Shown here in pieces: positions 55,053 to 61,984 of a stretch of 64,000 bases of DNA (position 1 is the stretch's first letter; the number at the start of each line of letters is the position of its first letter). Origin of the DNA: Leptolyngbya sp. SIO1E4. Its GTDB lineage: Bacteria > Cyanobacteriota > Cyanobacteriia > Phormidesmidales > Phormidesmidaceae. A model generated the notes under the pieces. The model searched no databases. It saw only the letters and a program-made list of their open reading frames with translations, and was not told the origin of the DNA. Made by a program: the position numbers and the translations under genes. Location: assembly GCA_010672825.2 (NCBI GenBank), contig JAAHFU020000008.1:1-64000 (forward strand). The letters run 5' to 3'.

Positions 55053-56360
55053 TTACGAAGCCAGCACAGAAGAAATATCGACGGAACCGAAGGTTAAACT
55101 CAAGGCAACATTGAGGTTCTCAAGGATTTTTACCAGCCAGCCAACACTGCCCTGGGTAGCTGCTTCATAATGACTGAACAGAATCGATAATCGCCTCTCA
55201 AGATAGGGTTTAACCTTGCGACACAGCAAAATAATCTTTAGGAGAAGGCCGGTCGTGAGCAAAGGGCCCAAATTATTGATGAGGTCAATAAATACAAAGT
55301 GTTGAGGGCATTGGGGTGAATCTACAACTAAGAAGTTTAAGAGTTGGCTACAAGTACGGACTAGTAAAAAGTCACTGAGGGGGTAATCCTGATTCTGAGG
55401 CAAGGTTTGCTCTAGCTGCTGGTAGAGCAGCTTGTTAAATTTACAGTAGCCGTAAGATGGATGAATGGAGGATGTCAAATATTGATACAGGTCATCCTTG
55501 AACTCACCAAAGCTAACCGTTTGAGTTTGTCGCAAAAACCGCTGGGCCGAGTCGTAGTAGCTACGACCTGAATCCGCTTTGCCAGCAAACTGGTAAAGAG
55601 AAGCGACTAATTCGCGATCGCTCAACAGAGTTGGGTTAGTAATCGGTCGTAAACGCTGCAGTCTCTCGGGAGAGGAAGCCTGCTGTTCTAAACGGTCGCG
55701 CCTCACCCGATAGGTGACATATTGGGACAAATTCACCTCAAACTTTTGCTGGGCCTCTGCCTGAATACGACGGATATTGCGCTGATGTTCCTCAGGGCTG
55801 TCTTCATTCAACAGGCAGTGCTTGTAAAGGTAGGGGTATCTCTGTATTAGAGTCCCCAGGGGTCGACTTTCGCCACTATTCGTTTCGTTTCCGTTATCAA
55901 TGAGACGAGCCAACCGCTTAAGCGTAAGGTATTGCTCTGTCTCAGTAAACTTAGCGACAACTTCCCGCAGCTTCCGTACTTGACGCACTCTGGAATACTC
56001 TGTAATCGCCCTACTAGAGCCCCTTTCCAGAAGATCAATCAAGTCTGGGACAGCAGACTGCAGCTGCGGACGACCTTGCCAACGGTTAACCAGAATATGG
56101 CAGCAACGATTAAGAATGTAATGAAAGTACTGTTCAACCTCTTTAGACGAAACGATTTCATCTAAGGCTGCTACGATGCCGTGGCTGGGATACCCGACAC
56201 CATCAATGAACAGCGATTGAAACCGATCAATTAGCTGCTGAGGAGCCTCTTGCTCGGCATGAGCCAGCAAGTGATCATAAATCGTCTGCTCCTGAGGGCT
56301 TATTGACCGATTATGGTAAGCCGTCCACGTATCCACGGTGTCTGTCACCCCTATACCCAA
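55053..56360 (-). CDS. Conserved hypothetical cyanobacterial protein
   Basis: 435 residues, soluble and mostly helical; no signal peptide. It begins with TVDTWTAYHNRSISPQEQTIYDHLLAHAEQEAPQQLIDRF and has the block EQYFHYILNRCCHILVNRWQGRPQ. A hydrophobic stretch (about 365-385, LGPLLTTGLLLKIILLC) may be buried rather than membrane-spanning. The frame is long, clean and unlike its neighbours, so the gene is certain even though I do not recognise a function. It is divergent from murF with a 565-base gap. Confidence 0.75.
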   Translation of the reverse strand: MGIGVTDTVDTWTAYHNRSISPQEQTIYDHLLAHAEQEAPQQLIDRFQSLFIDGVGYPSHGIVAALDEIVSSKEVEQYFHYILNRCCHILVNRWQGRPQLQSAVPDLIDLLERGSSRAITEYSRVRQVRKLREVVAKFTETEQYLTLKRLARLIDNGNETNSGESRPLGTLIQRYPYLYKHCLLNEDSPEEHQRNIRRIQAEAQQKFEVNLSQYVTYRVRRDRLEQQASSPERLQRLRPITNPTLLSDRELVASLYQFAGKADSGRSYYDSAQRFLRQTQTVSFGEFKDDLYQYLTSSIHPSYGYCKFNKLLYQQLEQTLPQNQDYPLSDFLLVRTCSQLLNFLVVDSPQCPQHFVFIDLINNLGPLLTTGLLLKIILLCRKVKPYLERRLSILFSHYEAATQGSVGWLVKILENLNVALSLTFGSVDISSVLAS

Positions 56361-56925
56361 GCATTAATAACGAACCTGAGTCTTGTCAGTACCTGCTCTG
56401 ATCGAGATAACTCTCTCAGCTTCCCTATCATTAGAACCACCCCACATACACTCTACAGGAAGCGACTCCTGAAACCGTTAGTTTTTACACCAGATCAGAG
56501 CGATAACCCCTACAGGTTACTGCGTAACTCTCTTCAAAGGGAGCACTTTCCAATAAGAATCGGAAAAGCTTTCATGAAGACTCAGCAAAGGTTCTATAAA
56601 ACTCTATAGCCGTGAGTAGCCGAACATCTTCGCTGTGCTGATGTCCTTAGGGAGCTAGTACATGTTTATCTTGGCATTGTCTTGACTAATAGCATTTGAC
56701 AAGATGAGCCGGATTTTGTAAACACCTGGGTGCCAAAATCTCAGTAATTCGCCGTTTATCCAAGGGCTCTCGATCAGCCATGGCAGAAAAAATGCCCTCG
56801 GAGGCTCCCTGGCCAGGCTAAGACCAGGCTGCAGAATCGTGGCTGGGCCATCTAGAGTTTTGACGGCGTTCCCCTGTACTGTGAAGCGTGGGTAATGCTG
56901 TTGATGCTATCGGGAGGAGGCAACC
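56361..56925. other. 565-base divergent region before murF
   Basis: No gene recognised. CTGGCCAGGC and GCCTGG-like words near 56810-56835 form weak hairpins. GGGAGGAGG at 56911-56919 is a strong ribosome site for murF. Confidence 0.5.
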
Positions 56926-58281
56926 TTGACTTTTCAGGTTTCGTTGCAACGTTTAGCCCAAATCACCAGGGCAACGCTGAAGATGGAGCCGGGGGGTGCA
57001 TCTGATCAGGAGATCGCCCTAGGCGTTTCAACAGATACCCGGTTTTTAGCACCGCAAGATGTTTTTCTCGCCCTGCGGGGAGAGCGGTTTGATGGGCATA
57101 CTTTTGTTCACCAGGCGATGGAGCAGGGCGCAATAGGTGCGATTGTAGATGACCCGACCCTGGCAACAAAACCCCAACTACTCGTTAAGGACACTTTGGT
57201 CGCTTATCAGGCGATCGCACGGTGGTGGCGTCAGACATTAAACACACCGATAGTGGCGATTACGGGCTCCGTCGGCAAAACAACCACTAAGGAACTGGTT
57301 GCCGCAGCATTATCAACCCAGGGCTCTGTTTTAAAGACTCAAGCCAACTACAACAACGAGATTGGCGTTCCTAAAACGTTGCTGGAGCTAACGAAATCCC
57401 ACAGGTATGGCGTGATTGAAATGGGTATGCGGGCTCGTGGAGAAATTTCGGTGTTAACCCAAATTGCTGAGCCTAACGTTGCCGTGATTACCAATGTCGG
57501 CACTGCGCACATCGGGCGATTAGGCTCTGAACAGGCGATCGCAGAGGCTAAGTGTGAACTGTTGGCAGAGCTGCCGTCTACCGGCATTGCGGTGCTAAAT
57601 CACGACAATGCACGCTTGATGAATACGGCCAGAGGCATCTGGTCAGGATCGCACATTACGTTTGGTCTTGAGGGCGGTGACGTACGGGGACGCCTGCTGG
57701 ATGCTGAACATTTAGACGTGAATGGGGTAACGTTACCGTTACCCCTACCGGGGAGACACAATGCAGTTAACTTTCTGGCAGCGATCGCGGTGATGGAAGC
57801 CTTTGGACTGGATTGGAGTGGTTTGCAGCGCGGCCTCTCCGTTGATTTGCCGAGTGGGCGATCACGCCGGGTAACCCTGCCCAACGATATTGTGATATTG
57901 GACGAAACCTACAATGCCGGGGTGGAATCGATGACTGCAGCATTGCACCTCTTAGCTGCCACCCCAGGCAAACGCCACATTGCTGTCTTGGGCACCATGA
58001 AAGAGCTAGGAGACCACTCCCTGGCTTTGCATCAGCAGGTCGGCGCAGTGGTGAAATCTTTGCAGTTAGACAACTTATTGACGCTGGCAGATGCCCCTGA
58101 AACAGAGGCTTTGACCAGGGGCGCTACGCCTATGGCAGTAGAGCAGTTTTATGATCCCGCAGCACTTTTAGAGCGGTTAAAACACCTTATCAGACCTGGC
58201 GATCGTGTCCTTTTCAAGGCATCTCACTCTGTAAAACTTGATCAGATACTGACGGACTTTCAAGCGTCACGACTCCCTTAG
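56926..58281 (+). CDS. murF: UDP-N-acetylmuramoyl-tripeptide--D-alanyl-D-alanine ligase
   Basis: 451 residues from a TTG start justified by GGGAGGAGG a few bases upstream. The Mur ligase order is intact: N-terminal substrate domain with VSTDTRFLAPQDVFLALRGERFDGH, the ATP-binding loop ITGSVGKTTTKEL (about 111-123), NYNNEIGVPKTLLEL, VITNVGTAHIGRLGS, and the C-terminal domain with DETYNAGVESMTAAL. It adds D-Ala-D-Ala to the peptidoglycan precursor. It stands alone, not in a division cluster, as is common in cyanobacteria. Confidence 0.96.
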   Translation: MTFQVSLQRLAQITRATLKMEPGGASDQEIALGVSTDTRFLAPQDVFLALRGERFDGHTFVHQAMEQGAIGAIVDDPTLATKPQLLVKDTLVAYQAIARWWRQTLNTPIVAITGSVGKTTTKELVAAALSTQGSVLKTQANYNNEIGVPKTLLELTKSHRYGVIEMGMRARGEISVLTQIAEPNVAVITNVGTAHIGRLGSEQAIAEAKCELLAELPSTGIAVLNHDNARLMNTARGIWSGSHITFGLEGGDVRGRLLDAEHLDVNGVTLPLPLPGRHNAVNFLAAIAVMEAFGLDWSGLQRGLSVDLPSGRSRRVTLPNDIVILDETYNAGVESMTAALHLLAATPGKRHIAVLGTMKELGDHSLALHQQVGAVVKSLQLDNLLTLADAPETEALTRGATPMAVEQFYDPAALLERLKHLIRPGDRVLFKASHSVKLDQILTDFQASRLP

Positions 58282-58380
58282 CAACAAAGTGACCCGCTGA
58301 TCAGAGAGTCAGCCGTTTAGTATTGAAACCTTTGCTCGCAGATAACGTCTCATAATACATACTGACCTTTACGCGAATAT

Positions 58381-58416
58381 GAGGTAGGCGTATGATTTTT
58401 TCCCTACCTCTTTTTT
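58381..58416 (+). terminator. Intrinsic terminator of murF
   Basis: GAGGTAG (58381-58387) pairs with CTACCTC (58404-58410), followed by TTTTTT (58411-58416). Confidence 0.85.
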
Positions 58417-58546
58417 CCTCGTGAACGCCCGTTCGCATCCGGACGAACCCAAAAATCCTTTAAAAATTTTGCGGAAATAACAGACCTGTACAGGTTTTAC
58501 ACCTAGCCAGGCCGGTGCTAAGGGCTGCAACTGTAACAAGAATGGT

Positions 58547-59026
58547 ATGGCACTCACACTAAAGCAAGCTCAGATGCAGGCAATGGCGGCTCAGGCAGAA
58601 AACACTTATCCAGAAGAGTGCTGTGGGTTACTGTTAGGCACACTTGAGCGGGAGCACGATCGCCGCTGGGTACACGAACTGCTGCCCCTGGAAAATCGGT
58701 GGACTGCGGAGGTACAAGCCTTAATTGAGCCAAATCCCGCTTTCCCCGCCTCTACCTTAGATAAACGCACCCGATACTGGATTGATCCCAAAGCGGTGAT
58801 GGAAGCTCAGCGGTATGTGCGCGATCGCGGATGGATTATCTTGGGTGTTTACCATTCACACCCAGATAATTCTGCATTGCCATCAGAACGCGATCGTCGC
58901 TTGGCCTGGTCTGACTATTCATATCCAATTTTGTCGGTGGTGAAAGGCAAGGTTGTCGATGTCCAAAGCTGGCGGCTGAGAGAAGATGGCCAATTTCAAC
59001 CAGAGGCGATCGCTTCAGACAAATAG
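58547..59026 (+). CDS. M67-family (JAB/MPN+) metallopeptidase
   Basis: 159 residues. The JAMM zinc site is complete: the glutamate in YPEECCGLLLG (near 23-24) and the HxH...D motif VYHSHPDNSALPSERDRRLAW. Bacterial members remove C-terminal residues from ubiquitin-like sulfur carriers or act on cysteine adducts. The MoeZ-type E1-like gene lies 280 bases downstream on the same strand, supporting a role in sulfur carrier processing for molybdopterin, thiamine or cysteine synthesis. No small sulfur carrier gene lies between. Confidence 0.9.
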   Translation: MALTLKQAQMQAMAAQAENTYPEECCGLLLGTLEREHDRRWVHELLPLENRWTAEVQALIEPNPAFPASTLDKRTRYWIDPKAVMEAQRYVRDRGWIILGVYHSHPDNSALPSERDRRLAWSDYSYPILSVVKGKVVDVQSWRLREDGQFQPEAIASDK

Positions 59027-59305
59027 CGTGGACATTTTCTAGCCACGGCCAAGCGTAGCCTTGCGCTTTCTTGAAGGGATTCCCATGCAAATAGGGATCT
59101 ATCCCGTAAGTATGTCATAGCTAAATTGCTTGTGGATCCGAGCAATAATTTTCAATAATGCGCGATTTTAAGGGATCGCTTAAGACGCTACAAAGCGCTG
59201 TAGTATAGAATGTCTGCAACATTTTCGCGGCTAGAGATTGGTGTCTGCCGCTGTTTTTGTTGATGTTCTTATTCCGCCAAGCGATCACCGCTTCTGCTCT
59301 ACACC

Positions 59306-60478
59306 ATGCTCAATCCAAATCTGGATGATATACAACTGACCCACGAAGAGTACGAGCGCTTCTCAAGACACTTAATCTTGCCAGAGATTGGGCTTGAGGG
59401 ACAAAAGCGCTTGAAAGCTGCTAGCGTTCTCTGCATCGGAACTGGGGGGCTGGGGTCGCCTCTATTGTTATACCTAGCGGCGGCAGGTATCGGTCGCATC
59501 GGGATCGTCGATTTTGATATCGTCGATAGATCCAACTTGCAAAGACAGGTCATTCATGGCACGTCTTGGGTGGGTAAGCCCAAGATTGAATCAGCTAAGC
59601 ACCGTATTCTAGAAATTAACCCCAATTGCCAGGTTGATCTGTACGAAACCCGCCTGTCTTCTGAGAATGCGCTCGATATCATGGAGCCTTACGATATCGT
59701 CGTTGACGGAACTGACAATTTCCCAACGCGGTATTTAGTCAATGATGCGTGTGTTCTACTGAACAAGCCCAACGTATATGGCTCTATTTTCCGGTTTGAA
59801 GGACAGGCCACGGTCTTTAACTATGAGGGCGGGCCAAACTATCGTGACCTTTACCCCGAACCGCCACCCCCTGGCATGGTTCCGTCCTGTGCCGAAGGCG
59901 GCGTCTTAGGGATTCTCTGCGGGATTATTGGGGTAATCCAAGCGACCGAAACAGTCAAAATCATCACGGGGCAGGGCCAAACCCTGAGCGGTCGTTTAAT
60001 GCTCTACAATGCCCTGGATATGAGTTTCCGAGAGCTGAAGCTACGCCCCAATCCGGAGCGGCCCGTCATTGAAAAACTGATCGACTATGAACAGTTCTGT
60101 GGCATTCCTCAGGCTCAGGCAGCAGAAGCACAGGCGCAAGCAGCCGTGCCTGAAATGACGGTAACAGACCTGAAGCAACTCATGGATGCTAAGGCGAATG
60201 AGGTACTGCTGCTGGATGTGCGAGAACCCCATGAGTATGAAATTGCTCGGATTCCTGGCGCAGTTTTGATCCCGCTTTCAGATATTGAGAGTGGAGACGG
60301 CATTGGGAAAGTAAGTTCGCTCCTCAATGGGCATCAGCTTGTGGTGCACTGCAAGGCCGGTATGAGATCGGCTAAGGCACTGACGCTGCTAAAGCAGCAA
60401 GGGATTGAGGGCACTAATGTGCAAGGCGGCATTTTGGCCTGGAGTCGTGAAATCGATTCTTCCGTCCCCCAGTACTAG
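59306..60478 (+). CDS. moeB: MoeZ-type adenylyltransferase with rhodanese domain
   Basis: 390 residues. The E1-like domain (about 15-250) has the nucleotide loop IGTGGLGSPLLLYLAAAGIG, and DFDIVDRSNLQRQVIHG; the cysteine of VPSCAEGGVLG is present. The two CxxC zinc pairs found in E. coli MoeB are lost: the sites read YRDLYPEPPPPG and NPERPVIEK. A rhodanese domain (about 275-388) has its active cysteine in VVHCKAGMRSA. It adenylates the C-terminal glycine of sulfur carriers and then transfers sulfur, acting in molybdopterin synthesis and tRNA thiolation. A strong terminator follows. Confidence 0.93.
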   Translation: MLNPNLDDIQLTHEEYERFSRHLILPEIGLEGQKRLKAASVLCIGTGGLGSPLLLYLAAAGIGRIGIVDFDIVDRSNLQRQVIHGTSWVGKPKIESAKHRILEINPNCQVDLYETRLSSENALDIMEPYDIVVDGTDNFPTRYLVNDACVLLNKPNVYGSIFRFEGQATVFNYEGGPNYRDLYPEPPPPGMVPSCAEGGVLGILCGIIGVIQATETVKIITGQGQTLSGRLMLYNALDMSFRELKLRPNPERPVIEKLIDYEQFCGIPQAQAAEAQAQAAVPEMTVTDLKQLMDAKANEVLLLDVREPHEYEIARIPGAVLIPLSDIESGDGIGKVSSLLNGHQLVVHCKAGMRSAKALTLLKQQGIEGTNVQGGILAWSREIDSSVPQY

Positions 60479-60626
60479 GGTGGTTTCTGAGGAAAAGGAA
60501 ATCTCTACGGTTGGGCCAGGCTTGCCAAAATAAACTGCTAGCCCGGTTGATGCCTGCAAACCTCGCCTTACAGGCACTTCAACGGCCAGAAAGGTCTTAG
60601 ATGCCTCAACATCTTTACGGACATTT

Positions 60627-60663
60627 CCAGGAAGTCTGAATGCAGATTTCCTGGATTTTTTTT
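60627..60663 (+). terminator. Intrinsic terminator of the moeZ-type gene
   Basis: CCAGGAAGTCT (60627-60637) pairs with AGATTTCCTGG (60644-60654) with one G-T pair, followed by ATTTTTTTTT. Confidence 0.85.
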
Positions 60664-60710
60664 GATTGGAATCGCCAAACTGTAACCATATAGACAGTAC
60701 ATGGGTATAA

Positions 60711-61331
60711 ATGGGGCATTCTGAAGCATCAATGACAATGCCACCTCCTATGAAACAATTGATAGGTCATCCTTTAAGTCTCGGTCTGATTATTTGGGGA
60801 GTCTTTGCATCTGGCGTTAAGGCCATTCCGGGAGACTCAGTAACAAATGTAGAAGCGTGGATTCAGGCTCACCCGACCCTAAGACCCGCCCCGACAGAGA
60901 GTTTAGTGGTTAACCGAGTTGATACGCCTGCTCGACGCTTTACCTTTCGAGCCATGATCTTTCCAGTCAGCGGTATGGCTGCAGACGGGATTGAGCTAGG
61001 GGGCATTATCCGCACGGAGCAGATCATGCTGGTTGATACGGTGGATGGCGTGACTGCAAATCGGTTGGAAGAGTCTTTGCGCGCTATCTATGACGCGGTG
61101 ATTTATAACGATTACCGTCGCGCCCGCGTTCTGCATAGTTATCCTGCGGGTGAGGGGGTAGCGCTTGGGGAAGCAGATGTGATGCGGCAGGGGGAATTGC
61201 GGGAGGGCGATCGCTTTGGCTATTGGGTAGATTTAACCGGTGCACCCGGCAGCTTTGCCTACAACGGCACGATTACGGTCTTTTTGAAGGAAGATCTGCC
61301 AGCTTTACAGGCGCAGTTAGAAAGCCGATAG
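60711..61331 (+). CDS. Hypothetical secreted protein
   Basis: 206 residues at most. The most likely start is one of the ATGs at 60732-60750, because a signal peptide then begins MKQLIGHPLSLGLIIWGVFASG (cut near VKA). The mature part (NVEAWIQAHPTLRP, RRFTFRAMIFPVSGMA, LREGDRFGYWVDLTGAPGSFAYNGTITVFL) is not known to me. It is probably periplasmic. It is the last intact gene before the decayed accessory patch. Confidence 0.65.
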   Translation: MGHSEASMTMPPPMKQLIGHPLSLGLIIWGVFASGVKAIPGDSVTNVEAWIQAHPTLRPAPTESLVVNRVDTPARRFTFRAMIFPVSGMAADGIELGGIIRTEQIMLVDTVDGVTANRLEESLRAIYDAVIYNDYRRARVLHSYPAGEGVALGEADVMRQGELREGDRFGYWVDLTGAPGSFAYNGTITVFLKEDLPALQAQLESR

Positions 61332-61342
61332 TTCCCTCTTTT

Positions 61343-61420
61343 TCATTTGAATTTTTCCAGTTTTTTCTGTGCCCATTGTCGCAGTTGCTTGTTGGAGTTG
61401 CTGATACCACGATCAAGTAG
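61343..61420 (-). pseudogene. Stray copy of the 3' end of a NACHT gene
   Basis: On the minus strand the frame ends LLDRGI..., QLRQWAQKKLEKFK, stop. The intact NACHT gene at 61985 ends with LLSDRA..., QLRQWAQEKLKEFE. The DNA word CTGTGCCCATTGTCG is identical at 61367-61381 and 62048-62062. Only the last 25 or so codons are present, directly following the truncated antitoxin. Confidence 0.75.
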
Positions 61421-61453
61421 GAAATAATCATTCTGAGTTGGTAGTAGAGCACA

Positions 61454-61687
61454 CTATGCAATTTCTTCTAGCTCTGGAACATGCTCAGATTCGTAGTTTT
61501 CGATTAACACGCCAATAACATCCATCATAGATGCCAGAGGATGAGTCTCATCTTCTCCTACTTGATCGATAAGCGTATCGAGCAGTCCTACTAAACGCTC
61601 ATACTCTTGTTCATTGTGAGGAACGAACACTGTTTTATGAATTGATGACCAAGCTGTAACTGTTTGGTCAAGGTTAAGACTTTGCAT
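61454..61687 (-). pseudogene. HigA-like antitoxin, truncated before its HTH
   Basis: 77 residues from ATG 61687, which overlaps the toxin stop as TAATG (1 base). The sequence EYERLVGLLDTLIDQVGEDETHPLASMMDVIGVLIENYESEHVPELEEI matches the dimerisation part of HigA-type antitoxins. Full-length proteins continue into an XRE HTH. Here a stop follows ELEEIA, and the next DNA is the stray NACHT tail. It may still bind toxin but should not bind DNA. Confidence 0.7.
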
Positions 61688-61974
61688 TACTCTTTCCACT
61701 TCCCTTCATCGTATTCTTTATGAGTTAACACAGCTCGGATGTAGACTTTCTTCCGATTGTAATGAATGGCAGCTATGAGCTGAACCTTATTGCCGCCAAT
61801 GTTGAAGACGGTCAATTTTCAAACTTTGTCAGCGGATGGAAATAGCTTACGGAGTTCAATGAATGAGGCAAATTCGTTTTGCTTGATAAGTTTATACCAT
61901 TGAACCAAAGCACTTCTCGTATCCGGATGACGTATAGCAAACTCATTCAAACGTTTTCGAGTAATCACATGCAT
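61687..61974 (-). pseudogene. HigB-type mRNA interferase toxin with in-frame UGA
   Basis: The minus-strand frame opens MHVITRKRLNEFAIRHPDTR, runs through FIELRKLFPSADKV, meets TGA at 61821-61819, and in the same frame continues KLTVFNIGGNKVQLIAAIHY, then YIRAVLTHKEYDEGKWKE to TAA at 61687. The family has glycine at that place (SADxVGxLTVFNI), so one GGA to TGA change has cut the gene in half. It is otherwise full length (about 95 codons). HigB toxins cleave mRNA on the ribosome. Confidence 0.88.
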
Positions 61975-61984
61975 ATTGCTTTGC

